Source: Parus major
Taxonomy: Eukaryota > Chordata > Aves > Passeriformes > Paridae
Reading direction: 5' to 3'
Assembly (NCBI RefSeq): GCF_001522545.3
Contig: NC_031770.1
Location: forward strand, 15,788,751-15,852,750
DNA length: 64,000 nucleotides
Shown: piece after piece, positions 10,101 through 22,290 of the stretch
How the letters are laid out: each line of letters begins with the position of its first letter
Position numbering within the stretch: position 1 is the stretch's first letter
Made by a program: the position numbers and the translations under genes
Notes under the pieces: model-generated
Databases searched by the model: none
Told to the model about the DNA's origin: nothing
What the model saw: only the letters and a program-made list of their open reading frames with translations

Positions 10101-10197
10101 AGGATTTTCTTCCGAAAGGGATCATACTTGGATATCATAACAGTGCAAGCACCACATCCACCTTCTCCACAGCCTAGTTTGGTTCCACACAGGCCCA
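10101..10197 (-). CDS. XDH: XDH exon 3, residues 38-70: first [2Fe-2S] loop
   Basis: The exon carries [20 protein letters not shown], the plant-ferredoxin-type cluster loop, with ligand cysteines at residues 47, 52 and 55; the fourth (Cys77) is in exon 4. The sequence goes on through [11 protein letters not shown] and ends after two bases of a leucine codon (phase 2). The donor reads GTATCCTTT, a perfect match to the U12-type consensus. The acceptor TTTCAG is preceded by CCTTAAT, a U12-type branch site. The RKK here differs by one residue from the chicken QKK as I remember it. Confidence 0.97.
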
Positions 10198-12536
10198 CTG
10201 AAAGAACAGAAATTAAGGAAAACACGAGAAGTGTTGGCAGAAACCTTCTCAAGTCATCAATCTAGACTGAGCAACGAGTTCTTGCTGAAAACAAAGCACT
10301 TATTTCTTCTGCTTAAGAATTTAACATAAGCAAAGTTCAAAAACTGGCATGTGTGTATTGAGATCAACACCCAAACCCCTCATAAGGACACAGCCCACAT
10401 TCCAACAGACTCTTAGAAATAATCAAAAAAATATCTTCAACTGCAACAGTTCCTACTTTCCATTACTCAGAAATTACATAAGGGAGATAAAGCACTGGTA
10501 ATTCCTGAGCAGTTCAGGCATGCAGCCACATCCCTGAGCCACACAGTGACATCCTCCTTCAGCATCTCTCACTGGAGGGGCTTGACTTCTTCCTACACCT
10601 GGTAACTCCTACCAACCAGAAGGCTCTCAGGCAAGGCAGTCACTCAGGGCTACAAATTACACAGTTTAGCACTAGCTGGGAGCTGCATTTGAACTGCTCA
10701 CAAACTACCTGCATCTCAAAAGTCAAGGTCTGGCCACCCCATTTCTGATGGCTTGTCAATTGATAGTGACAAAACCAGCCAAGCACACTCCCCAGGAGCC
10801 TGGGTCCCATAAAATCATGAGAGAGAGACACTGAGAGCCAGAACTCACGGAGATGCACAGAACCCCTGAACAGACACTTGAGAGCACACAGAGTGTATGG
10901 CCCAGCCTAAGCAGATCTCTCCACAGACTGCTGAGCTCATGGCCATGCTTTAAAATCAGGAATTACATCAATTATTCTACAAAGGGAGTTCAGGAGAGAA
11001 CTCCTTGAGTCATTTCTGCTTAAGTTCTTTCACTCATTAGAAGGTAATTAGATACTATTATTTATTGCAAAGAGGATTGGCCAATGTTGAGAGACTTTCG
11101 GTGGGATAAAGATCAGTTGATTTCACTGGCAATAGACACATTGAGTTGAGATCATCAGTGCCTTTTCCTATATCACAGAACCTTTGGGAAAGCAACAAAA
11201 CTGTGATAGAGGGAATTCAACCTCACTACAAACAGCATGGCACTGGTCATTTCTAGAAAATCATAGAATCATTTAGGTTTGAAAATATCTTTAAAATCAC
11301 CAAGTCCAACCCTAAACATAATGCTGCCAAGTCCACCACTAAACCATGTCTTTAATGCAAACCTAACACTGCCAAGTCCACAATTAAATCATGTCCTTAA
11401 ATCCACCACTGCTTTTTATACAATCATGTGCCTACTTGAGCAGAAATACAGCTTTCCTATGCCATCTGATGTTTCTCTTGACAATAGTCCTAACCTGCCT
11501 CAATAAAAAATGTTTCTCAAAGTATTTGTCTGACCCTAACCAGACATCTACAAAGTAAGTTAACCAGAATACTCATGTAGAAGATCCACAGGCTTTGAAG
11601 AGCTCAGATTCTCTCTTTACAAAGCTATTTGCATTAGTTATCAACAAGCTCAGACATAAAAGTTCTACAGGTAAGACAGGCACACCTAGGCACAAGAGTC
11701 ATGCCACTTACATTTCCTCTTGACCTTTATCCATCTATGGTACATTCAGATAAATAGAGCTGCTGATAGTTCTGCTGGAAACCTCAAAGAGGAATGAGTG
11801 ATTCATGTCCTTGTACTTCCTTCAGCTCCCAGACAAATGGAACACAGCAGCATGGCACAGATACATCAACATAGCTGTGAACAGTTTGGCAGATGTACAC
11901 ATCCAGCTGGCCAGACAAAAACTCAGAAAACATGGAATGACACTACTTATGGAACCAGACCTGGTACAGCCAGCCTGGTCATCACAGTAATAGTTACTGT
12001 GCTCCTGAAGCTGTTCTGACTCACATGTTGAGCAGTTTCAAACAGGGTGAAACGTGACCGCTTGCATCTGCTCGTGTAAACATGCCCATGGTACACGGGA
12101 GAACCCCTGCCCCTGAGCCTGCCTCCCTGGACCATCTGATAAACAGCACAAAATTATCAAGTTATGGGATATTAGCTAGCCAATAGGATGTTTTGGCCAG
12201 AAAATTCTTTATGATTTGTATGGAACCAATTTAAATTTCCTTCAATTTCATTGCCATTTCATTATTGCTTCCTTCCCATCATACTATAATTCTGTGAAAT
12301 TACAAGTTTTTCCTTTAAAGTATTAATAAATCATTACAAGTATATATTTTAAAATTGTTAATATTTAAGAGTGGAATAGCAGCTGTAATCTTTGCTAGCA
12401 AGAAATACCACACAATGCAAAGCACTCCCTCTTACACTCTGCAAAAGCTCTGCCCAATACAGAAGTGACAGAACAGTAAACAATTATGAAATGCTGTAGG
12501 CATTTGAAGCCTGCAGTTTTTTCTGACACTGGATAC
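10198..12536 (-). other. XDH intron 2, probable U12-type (GT-AG)
   Basis: The 2339-nt intron opens with GTATCCAGT, keeping the GTATCC core of a U12-type donor. It has TTCCTTAAT (plus 10212-10220) with its adenosines about 15 nt from the TTTCAG acceptor, a near-perfect U12-type branch site. A CR1 fragment lies inside at 11259-11500. Confidence 0.78.
11259..11500 (-). mobile_element. CR1 LINE, degraded 3' end in XDH intron 2
   Basis: It starts with the CR1 tail in antisense, AATCATAGAATCATTTAGGT. ACACTGCCAAGTCCAC and TAAATCATGTCCTTAA follow, then a degraded match through about 11500. The block GCCAAGTCCAC with its flanks occurs twice (about 11325 and 11371), suggesting a small internal duplication after insertion. 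Confidence 0.85.
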
Positions 12537-12594
12537 ATTTTCTTCGTAGATAAGTTAGCAGGGTTGTTTCTGGGTCCACATCTTTTTCCACCAC
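12537..12594 (-). CDS. XDH: XDH exon 2, residues 19-38 (first base of 38)
   Basis: The exon encodes VVEKDVDPETTLLTYLRRK plus the first base of a leucine codon, the family's conserved helix before the first iron-sulfur loop. Its acceptor is TTCTTGCAG. Its donor is GTATCCAG, which lacks the A and G expected at intron positions 4 and 5 of a U2-type site but keeps the GTATCC core of a U12-type site. The TTG leucine codon formed by joining to exon 3 restores the conserved RRKLGLCG, so the junction is certain. Intron 1 upstream is about 6.9 kb. Confidence 0.97.
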
Positions 12595-15500
12595 CTGCAA
12601 GAAGGGAAAGATATTGTTAAACACAAAATGTTTTACAACACAGATAAGTTATTTACAAGAGGAAAGTTTGGTCTTTCTGCAACTTCTTTTCCAAAGCAGG
12701 GAGCAAAATCACTGATTATTTCAGCAAGGTTGGTCATGTATCAAGACACAATGTTTCCTTGAATTTATTGTATCAGAGAGAAGTACATGCATTACATATA
12801 TCTGAGTTTTTCAGTCATGGCACAGTGAGGCAAATCTAAAAAAACTCTTCACCAAAAATGGAAAATAAACTTAGTAGTGAGAAGAGACAGAACTGTATTT
12901 TGTACTAAATGGTGTCTCATCTTTAGTGACCCTGAATAACTGAACTCTGTCCTTTCTTTTACTATTAGAAGAGACAGAGAAAATGAGCAGATAAACAGAA
13001 TGACAGAAGGAGCATCAGTAACAGGTTTTGAAGAGAAAAACCCCAACAGTGGAAACTAATGTGACAACACGGGTACAGCAAGATGAACAGCAAGTACCAA
13101 TCCTCTGAAGTTTCTCCTCCTTCCCTTGTAGCATTAAATCAAACAGTATTACAATAGTAGCCATCCTAAATGTGGAAATACAAAATTCCAAGAAGGGAGA
13201 ATTTTTTTCTGCATATTTTGAGCCACCTCCATCCTATTAATAAACCATACTCTTACAAGTTATCCATTAAACACAAAATAACCATTAAACATTTTACTTA
13301 ACCTCTGCCCAGTGGTCAGAAACCAAAGTTCTGCCCTTGCCTGCAAATGGCCACAGGGCTTGTCTTCCCCTTTTCCTGTTATTAATAAAGTGTCAAGAAA
13401 TGTTTCCAAATTCACTGTGTGCCAGCATATAATCATGTTCTTGGCTCTTATTTTATGCAAGTCCTAAGTACAATAGTTACAGTTTATTTAAATTAATCAC
13501 TCCCAGTTTGAAGGGCAAATTGAAACAGGGGTCATTTGTGCAAGTATTTTTTTTACTTATTTTTTTCCACTGATAAGAAACCTTCACAGCCTCTGTCCTG
13601 TTTCAGTTTTATGCCTTTGGCATGTGACAGGGTTATCCTAAAGAGACAAGGTTCATACTTTGTGTTTGAGTTCACCATTTTAGAATTAACCAATAAAATT
13701 GTTGCTACAAAACACAACTGGTCACTTTTTGCACATCTCATTCCTGCACTGGGGATGATCTACAGGAAAGAAGAGTCCATTCTAGTTTGGGAATGTCATA
13801 TTGTAGATCATGCAGCACACATTGCTGCTATTCAGAGCAGAGTGCCCCTGTTCCCCCACCTCCTGGATGCATAGAATCAAATAAAATGCAGCAGCTCTTC
13901 CATGACCATCCAGTTCAGAGTAAGCCCATAAATGCCTCTGCAGCAGCTTGGCAAACAGACAGACATGAGGAAATTCCAAACACCCCTGTGACTGTGAGTG
14001 GACAAATGGCCTTTCAGAGCCATTCCACAGGCAAAGAGCCTGCCCCAACAACTCCCACTGTCAGTGTCACACAGTTTCTTCTTCCTCATGTCTGTGCCAA
14101 TGGCCATTGCAAACCCTTCCAAAGCATCTTCCAGGATAGCCAGATACAGAAAAGAAACTTCAGAATGGTTAAAGACTGTTCTGTGCTTTTATTAAAAAAA
14201 AAATCTCGAGGTTTTCTTGAAAGAGTCCAAGCACTCAGTTATGTACTCAAACCAAGCAATTAAAAGTACGGCCCACTGGCTTCTTTTCAGGAAGCAGGAA
14301 ATAAAAAACAAGCCTAGTCCTTCATTTTACCACTTATCACCATGTACTTTTAGTGATGTAAGAATGTGTGAAGTCCCAAAGTCAAAGCTTTGCTCAACTT
14401 TATCAGAAAGTGTCTCCCACCATGTCTCAGATAATCCTCACCCTCACCCTGTTCTAGCCAACAGCCCTGGATTGCTACTTCAATCACTTTAAACTACTCC
14501 ACTGGAGCTGTATCTCTGCAATTTTGGCAGAGACTAGGGATCTGAGGGAGATAACAAGTAAGAGTTTGGAGAACATTCTGGATTAAAACAAATCTCACAC
14601 ATCAGAGATCAAGGAATCATTTCTCTTCACTTCAGATTCCTGGTGGGAGGATGCTTGCTGGTGAGTCTCTCTTGCTAGGCACAGGGTAAGAATTTTTTGC
14701 TGTTCTTGCCTTTTGTTCATTGTTGTTGATGCTAGTTTGTCCTCCAACATACCATTCCTCCAGTGGTTTGTTGCAATCACCTGCTGTGATTTGTTCTTAA
14801 AATATTTTAAAACCCTGTGGGTGGGGATAACATCTTGTTGGATGCCCAGTACAATATGATTCACAGCTCAATATCACAGCTCCTGCTCACCTCCCCCAGT
14901 GTCCTTGTACAGCAAGGAACTGAATTCCATCCATTGCCTTCTGTGGTCGTAGGATCAGACAACTTAGATACTGCAGTTAAAGAAGTATTGCCCTTGTGGT
15001 AAGTTATTGGTTTTTAGTGTTTGCAATTTGTTTTATTTCAGTTTTTTTAATCAAATGCCATATTGCAGGTATATCAGATTGTCAGCCACATTTTGACAAT
15101 TTAATACTGCATTTTACTGCATTTGGCAGCTTAATTATTAATCAAATGCAGAAAGAAACATTGTAGAAAATGTGAGGATGGCACAGACAGTCAAATGACT
15201 CTCAACAAATTTACTCTGTACTGCTGTGTTTGTACTACATGTCTGTTTGTGTACTGATTCTAGGAATTTTAAATACTCAGATCCACCTCAGCAGGGAGCC
15301 TAGCTTGGCCCTGCAGTTCTTTGTGCTTTTAAATACCAGAAAGAGAAGGTTCTGAAGCAGTTCTTTACACCTTTAAAGCACATGGACTAGTCCAGAGAGA
15401 TGCTGAGCTCACTTCCCCATGATTTTATGTACCAAACTTCAATTTCAATAACTACTTTGTTTTCTGGCTTCTCTGCCTGACTCTCATTAATTCAGATAAC

Positions 15501-16659
15501 TTTTCCTTTACAACATAAAGCATCATATTTAAATTATTATACTCAGAAGGTTAGAGATTTTTCAGTTTAAGAGAACAGTAGTTGAACAAGGTAAATAGAA
15601 GAACAGAAAGAAAGAGAAAACACTCCTAGTTTACCAAACAACATGCTAAGCTTTCCATCAGTTGGGGTCTATAAATGAGAAGCAGATGCTTTCGTGAAGG
15701 ACAAGTTCCCATTCAATCACTAATCCCTGGTTACTCAATAAATTACAAGAAGAAAAAGCGAAAGGTTTTAACCAGACTGCCACAAAGCAAGCCAGACCAG
15801 TGACATGTAAAGGTCTCCTAGGTCCTTAAAATCTGTGAATGTGTTATTCCTGAGGTCAACAAGAGATTTGAAATTCATTTATTAGGAAAGAGAAACAGAA
15901 CATAGATGAACAAACTGAATATAACCATACAATGTAAATTTTCTATTGGTCTTGAGAACATTTTGCTCTGCTTTAAACCAGCGCACTGAAACCTTGTAAG
16001 TCACTGTTTATGAAAAACCCAGAGGTTCACAAAGCTCAGAAAAATCCTGTATGTCAGCTGGTCCCATCAGCAACCAAATACCCAGACTTTGGAAGTGGTA
16101 AGAGGTCTAATGTGGCTTCCAGCACAGATCCTCCCTTAGCATTCAGAATAGAAATAGAAATATTGACTCTACTTGTTTAAACTAAAATTACATGCTACAT
16201 ATGCATGAAACAGACTTGTCAGCCAAGGGAAAAAAAACTGCCCCATTAGCTGTGAATTGAGCATGCTGATTTGCATTCTAGTCTAGGCAGACTATTAAGA
16301 TAACTGAGTTAGTAGTGTGCCAAGCTTTATGCCCAGTGAAGTAAACAGGTGCTTAAAATAAAAAAAAGTCCTGAATGTAAAGTAAAGTATGCTCAGCTGT
16401 TCCAAGGAGACTTTTCCTTGACAACGGTGCAGACTGGGCAAATGCAAGAGAGAAGAATTTGCTGCAATCCATGTCCCTATCTTACAAACCACCTCTTATC
16501 ACATGGTTTTGTACAGTGACAGAACGTCAGCAGCCCATTTGCAATGTCAAGCTGTCATGAATTGACACAGCAGTAACCTTTCCCACTGGCCATGTTTCCA
16601 CATTCTTTGCAGTGTATCAACTGAAATACTTAGTCAGGGCCCCAGATGGATAGAGCTTT

Positions 16660-16965
16660 ATCCTAACTTAGAACCATGGAAAATACTGACTTGGAAGGGA
16701 CCCACTAAAACCACCGAAGCTCAACTTCTGGGCCTGCACAGGACACCCCAAAAATCATACCAGCTGCCTTAGACCATGGTCCAAAAACTTCCTGAAGTCT
16801 GTCAAGGCTTGGTGCTGTGACCACTGCCCTGGGGAGCCTGTTCCAGTGAAAGACCTTTTCCTAATCTCCCCTGATGGATGCTGTTTCCTCAGGTCCTGCC
16901 ACTGCTCACCGGAGAGAAGATATTAATTCCTGTCTCTGCACTTCCCCTCTTGCTACCTGCTGTTC
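16660..16965 (-). mobile_element. CR1 LINE, 3' end fragment in XDH intron 1
   Basis: The plus strand shows CTTGGAAGGGACCCACTAAA, GCCTGCACAGGACACCCCAA, CTTGGTGCTGTGACCACTGC, GGGGAGCCTGTTCCAGTGAA and CACCGGAGAGAAGA in CR1 antisense order. This is a different CR1 subfamily from the copies at 952 and 29698, and one I associate with songbird genomes. A small deletion lies after position 16850. Confidence 0.9.
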
Positions 16966-17287
16966 CAGCAAACTGCACTTCCAGGCACTTCCAACCACTC
17001 CCTCCATCACATAACCTTTCTCGTGCAACAATGTCCCAACAAACTCCACAAGCCCTGCCACACATCAGAGTGCCCCATGAGTCCAATTCTGTCTCTTAAA
17101 CCTGAGTTTGGCAGGGTTGTAGCTTGAGCCACTTTAGCAATACACACAAAGGCTGGAGGCTCTGGGTAGAGCAAGTGAAACCTGCTCCTTTACTAGAACT
17201 GCTTGTTCCATGAGGCAGTGGGAAAGGCCACTGAGATACTTTTGACATTAAAATTAGTTGGTATTATTGGTAATATTAATCATCCTC

Positions 17288-17307
17288 TTTTTTTTTTTTT
17301 TTTTTTT
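17288..17307 (+). repeat. T20 homopolymer in XDH intron 1
   Basis: Twenty consecutive T on the plus strand, which read as A20 in the transcript of XDH. Length polymorphism is likely. Confidence 0.95.
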
Positions 17308-19497
17308 ACCCAAGTTGCCAGGATCATGCTATGATAAACCCCTTTACACATGCACACAGCTCTGAGAGATGGCTTTTGTAAACAGGAACAGCAGTTCCAT
17401 AAAAATTGCTGAAATGCAGCAAGGCCAGTGTCACTCACAGCAGGTTTATTATGTGCAGGACACAGAAAAGACAAACAGATGATCCAAAATGAGCAGGTTA
17501 TTTTCTGCTGATGGCCTTCAGGGCCTAGGCTGCCATTTCTCCCCTTCTCTGTCTTACCCCAGTGATAAAAGAGACTACCACAGGGCCAGCCCTGGGCTTT
17601 GACTAATAGACATTTTCATGTGTTAGCCAAAAGTGTTCTCCAGGAAGAAGGACTTTTCTAACAGAGCAGTGCTCTTGTAATAATTGAGCACCAGCCAGTG
17701 CTGAAGCACCACTTGCAACTGCATGTAGGAATGTGTTTATAAACTCTTCATACATACCATGACAGGCCTGTTGGTTTTGAACCTCAGCTGATCTGGCACC
17801 AGAACTACAATTCTCTTTCATTAGGGCATACCAGAAAAAAAAAAATCAAACAAGACAGGACACTTGGCCTGTATCAGTGTCTGGATTGCCCATCACATTT
17901 GTGGCAACCTCCTAATGCAAGATCTAAAGAGCCCCAAGTTCACCCTCCACAAATTGAGGTTCACAAAGGAGGCATCTCACTAAAACTTCACAGAGCAAGA
18001 AGACAACAAGTTAATGCTGTGCCACCTGTGCCAACCATAGCAGAAAATTCAGCAGATAAAATTCACAGATTATCTTGTGCCACAATTTCAATTAGCAGAC
18101 TCAATTAGCTAGTTACAATTAACTTGGAGCTTCAAATTTTCATCTCTTTCTAGAAACAATGAAGGGCTGATATGTCAATTAACACATGTGAACCACTACT
18201 AATCTGCATGAGCAAAGCTTTAGTTGTCATCCTTCTCTATAAAACCTCAGAACCAAGCCCGGGCTCCACATCAGTATTACATTCAACAGCTCTATGACTA
18301 ACTTTTACTGCATACTACATAAACTTCATTCTTCATTAAACTGTTAATATATCAATAAAATAAAACTTTCATATCAAATCCACTGGTATCTTGGAAAATT
18401 CTAATCCCAATCCAGTCTGGGATACAAATTCATAACTAAAACCCCTAATTGTAGCTACACTCTCATCCACATTTACACTTGATCAAACTACCATGAAAGA
18501 CCAACAAAAGCAAAATGGTTAGTAATCCTGTACCAGTCTGTAAGGCAGGGTACAGAGCTTTTTAACCAACTAAGAGAATTGTGTGATCCCTTAAGGGATT
18601 AAAAAATTAATTGTCTAGCCCAAACTTAGTATACCACACAATATACCCCTAAGCAGTGCACAGGGCAGGTTTGCAAACTCTTGGCTTGACACAAGTGGAT
18701 ATGCAACCCTGTCCCCTCCCTAGGTTTCTCAGCAGGGAGCTGCTTTGGCACAAGTTCCTCTGCCCAAGCACCTAGGCAAGGGGAAGGTTGGGAAGGCACC
18801 AATGAGCTGTAACAGAATTAGAAACAATTAACTTGGTAGTTGGTCAAAGAGGCAGCTTTGACTTGTTACAAGCTTTTGAAGAGGCCAGGCAAAGTCCAAA
18901 CTGAGGAAAGGGGGCTCTGGGACAAACTGTTCAAATGTGTCCATCCTTTGCAATAAGCACTGCAGCCCCCTGTGAGACACAGTCACTCCTAAGGTCATTG
19001 TCAGGAATCAGTATCAGTTAGTGGGCTTTCATTCTGAAGAGTTTTCTAGCTTCTTAAATGAAAATGGAATCAACTTTTTTCTAAATCCCTTTCAAAATCA
19101 GGGTGTTAGAATTACTTATTGAGCGTATGAATTATATACTGATGCTTTCATTTGAGTTAAATTTTCCAGATTTGTTGAAAGTACTGAAATTATTTCTAGT
19201 AGAAATGCCTGTATTAAGCAGTGCACACTTATTTAAAAGAATTGTAGTAAAAATTATTGCCAACAAATCTAAAATGTAAGAAGAATATTATGTAATTGTG
19301 TTACTCTTTGAATAATTGACAAGGTAAAGTCAAGAAGAGAAAAAATCATTAGGAAAGCAATATGCAGCAACATTTAAAAGCCATGGAATATGTGTTCTTA
19401 TCAGAAAACTTCAGAGGAGGAAAAAGATTACTAGAAAAGTAAGTAATCAAGCCATAGTCCAGGAGCAAGCTGGACAGAAAGCTGTAATCATCCTTAC

Positions 19498-19551
19498 CTT
19501 TTTACCATTCACAAAGAAAACAAGTTCATCCCCTGCCTTGTTTGGAGCCAT
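19498..19551 (-). CDS. XDH: XDH exon 1 (coding part), residues 1-18
   Basis: This exon encodes 18 residues, MAPNKAGDELVFFVNGKK, matching the start of bird XDH and the first beta strand of the ferredoxin-like [2Fe-2S] domain. The start codon at 19551-19549 has a strong context, with A at -3 and G at +4. An in-frame TAG nine codons upstream (19576-19578) means the frame cannot extend further 5' without splicing. The exon ends at a consensus GTAAGG donor in phase 0. The 5' UTR part of the exon continues to higher coordinates, with its end unknown. Confidence 0.96.
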
Positions 19552-19716
19552 CCTGCACACCTTCCAAACTTCACTCTAACAGGGCCACAGACCACCCTTG
19601 TGAGAGCAGCCCTACTCCCCACAGCAAAGCGAGCACCAGCCACACCACAAGTAATACGAGTCTGCCTCAAGAGTGTTTGACTTTATTTCTACATCAGTGC
19701 CCTGTGAAACCCCATA

Positions 19717-19724
19717 TTATATAA
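19717..19724 (-). promoter_or_regulatory. XDH: Alternative TATA-like element upstream of XDH
   Basis: The palindrome TTATATAA lies about 166 nt upstream of the start codon. It would place transcription start near 19690 and give a leader of about 140 nt. It lacks the GC box that accompanies the element at 19811-19828, so I rank it second. Being palindromic, it gives no strand information. Confidence 0.3.
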
Positions 19725-19810
19725 GAGGCAATGAAGAGGCGTGCCAGCTGCGTTTGGTTGGTGCTTCTGCAGCCCTAATGACAGAAAAGGAGCTGGAACA
19801 AGCAGAGTGA

Positions 19811-19828
19811 CCCGCCCCCTTTTATATA
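19811..19828 (-). promoter_or_regulatory. XDH: Probable XDH core promoter: TATA box with adjacent GC box
   Basis: Read on the minus strand, TATATAAA (plus positions 19821-19828) is followed at once by an Sp1-like GGGGGCGGG (19811-19819). It lies about 270 nt upstream of the XDH start codon, so transcription starting about 30 nt downstream would give a 5' leader near 240 nt if exon 1 is not split. A second, weaker TATA-like palindrome TTATATAA lies nearer the gene at 19717-19724. There is no CpG island here. The motifs are seen directly; use as the promoter is inferred. Confidence 0.6.
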
Positions 19829-22274
19829 GCAGAGGATCACAATTCAGCTGCATTCCCTTTAGATTATCCTGCCAGGCTTGGGGCACTCACCGTGTGCCAC
19901 TGACACGGCTGCTTGTAAGGAATTCACAGGATTATGCAATGCAATGCAAACTTCAGGGGGGAGGGGGTTTCTCCCAGCTATCCCTCACCAAATATTGACA
20001 GGAAAAAGCAGTTTGCCCTGTTCTGTGCACAGCCATCCACCTGGCATTCACCACACAGAGGTCTCTAATGACAGCACCTGCTTATTTAAAAAACTCCTTG
20101 ATATGTGCACATCTGCTGGTAGGCTGACTGCAAGACTATTTCCCTATTTTTCCTCACAGTTTTAAAGCTACAGTACCCTCTACCTGGGAGGGCATAAATT
20201 AAATATGTGTTTGTCCAGTTAAAAGTAATTCTAGAGACCTCTGATCCAGCACTTCTTTTGAGGTGCTGGGCTAAGACTATAATGTTTACACTGGGCTCTT
20301 AAAGTCTTACCTGTTTTGGCTTAATCCTCACATCCTGGCTCCTAGGTGCACGTTGCCAGTGAAACACAGAGGAAAACCAAGGATTTTTTTGTCTTCCATT
20401 TCCCTGGTGGTGGTTGCTTCTGGCTTCTCCATTACACAACCACACATTTTGCTTGAAGACTTCCTGGTTTTTAATTCCAAAGGTGTTGGCAGAATCATCC
20501 ACAGGCCCCTGCATATGACATGCATTGGTTTAATGAACAAGATATCTAAACTTCTAGTTCCAGTTTAAAATTCCACCAAAAAATAGCACAGTTCCAAAGC
20601 CTCATGGAAGTTTCCTAGCACTCTACCTTATCCTGTCTGCTTCATTCTGATTCTTGTGATTTTGCTTTCCTTCTTCATTTTCAATTAATTTTGAATAGGT
20701 TTTTTTTATTATTATTTGTTTAAAATCCCTGGGATTTTAAAGCACTATAGCAAAGTCGTCTTCTCAGGAACCTCTCTGAATAATTCATGAGATAACAAAA
20801 CCTAATTAAATTACAATTTTCAGAAACAGTCTTTTCTTCAGTATTACAGAAACATTTCACAGTGAATACAATACATATATTATTTTTACCAGCTTTTATC
20901 TTCTGCCTCATTTATTCTGCTTCCCAGTATGTACCCTAGAAAAGCTATTTTATAACAAGTGTCAAACACTGTTTCGGCCTTCTTTAAAGGCATTTCAGTC
21001 TGCTGAAAGTATAGCTCACAGCAAGCTTGTACTTAACACCAGCTGCCTTAATCTATGTTTTCAGTGAAGTTGTGCATAGCTGAACTAGTGCTGACACCTA
21101 TTGTCTGGCACCTCCCACTTTGCAATATCAGAGTACTAGAAAAACCACTTTTCTCCAAGTAATCTTAAATCTGTTGCTTTTTATTTATGTGCAAAATTTA
21201 CACAAGCACTACCCTCACACAGCAAGCTTCAATCTCAAAATTAGTGTACACAAGGTTACTACTCATTAATAGTTTTGTAATATTTCAAAAACCAATTATT
21301 ACTTATAACCACAAGTAACATGTTATTACAGCAATCTTAAAAAGCAACTAGCCATTACAGCATTAACACCAAAATCAAACTTGTTTAGTTTCCTAATCTG
21401 TGTTTTCCATAATGCATGATGCAGTTCTTAGGTTTAAAGAATATGTGCAATCTTGTCATCACTTTTTTAATGAAGCCCAATACTCAAATTTTTGCCTAGC
21501 CTTAGTGATAATATTATAGGTAAACTATTCCTTTCTGCTAAATCATTAAACAGCACCTTATGACATTCCATCACAGGAATTTGGTCCATCAACCTATTGA
21601 TTTATGATCCATCAACCCACTATATCAAGACAAATACAACCATGATCATGATCCAATATGTAGATTAGATGGTATTTTAAAACTTCAGACCTCATCTCAA
21701 CTGGTCACACAACACCAAAATCACTCATTCTCTCACCACCCTGATGGGATAGTCTATTACTATACCCATTTCAAAAGCAGAGGACGAAGACATACAGAAC
21801 AGGAATTTTCCTAGTGCTATAAGTAATTCTGGAGCATGAAAGCATGCACTATTGACATCTCTTGTCCATTTTTTGAAATCCCACCTACTCTGAAACAGAA
21901 GATTACCAGAAATAAGAGAAAAGAAAGTGAAAGCTAAAAAAAGCCAACTCACAAAGCCCTCAACACAGAACTCCTTTAAGTGAATTAAAATGGAAAACTT
22001 ACCTCAATCAAACAAAAATTTGTTATAAGACAAAGTATTCTGACTTACAGTCAGATAAAGTCTAGCAGGTTTCCCATTTTAGAAATCATCCCTTTGCCCA
22101 TTCATAACTCTGAGATGGCAATGTTTTAGAAGCTAAAAATTACTTGCAGTCTCATTTACTCACTAAAGAGCTCCGAAAGCAGCTGGTATTTAGCCAAGAA
22201 TATATATTTTTTTTAAAAACAGCTGACCTTCCTCATTCTGACTGGTTAATCCTGCAGACCTGGATGTTGCAATC

Positions 22275-22290
22275 ATAATAATAATAATAA
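22275..22290. repeat. (ATA)n microsatellite
   Basis: Uninterrupted ATA trinucleotides, followed by an AAAATAAT extension. Confidence 0.95.

Larger units (their letters stand above)
12595..19497 (-). other. XDH intron 1
   Basis: The 6.9-kb first intron has a GTAAGG donor and a TTCTTGCAG acceptor. It contains one CR1 fragment (16660-16965) and a T20 tract at 17288-17307. Several frames stay open for more than 60 codons but none resembles a protein I know. First introns often hold regulatory sites; I see none I can name with confidence. Confidence 0.85.
1..19790 (-). other. XDH: XDH gene body, 5' part (exons 1-12 of a longer gene)
   Basis: Twelve exons on the minus strand join into 383 uninterrupted codons that I recognise as bird xanthine dehydrogenase. 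The enzyme oxidises hypoxanthine to xanthine and xanthine to uric acid in the cytosol, passing electrons from a molybdenum centre through two [2Fe-2S] clusters to FAD and NAD+. This window holds both iron-sulfur domains (about residues 8-165), the linker (about 170-250) and the start of the FAD domain. The rest of the roughly 1350-residue protein lies off the left edge. Aldehyde oxidase is the close paralogue. I prefer XDH because of the [12 protein letters not shown] context and the CC-rich linker. The right boundary is inferred from the TATA box, not from a known transcription start. Confidence 0.97.

Noticed and set aside
13787..14263. Plus-strand frame open for 158 codons in XDH intron 1
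   Set aside because: Antisense to the intron, no known protein features, and overlapped by open frames on the other strand.
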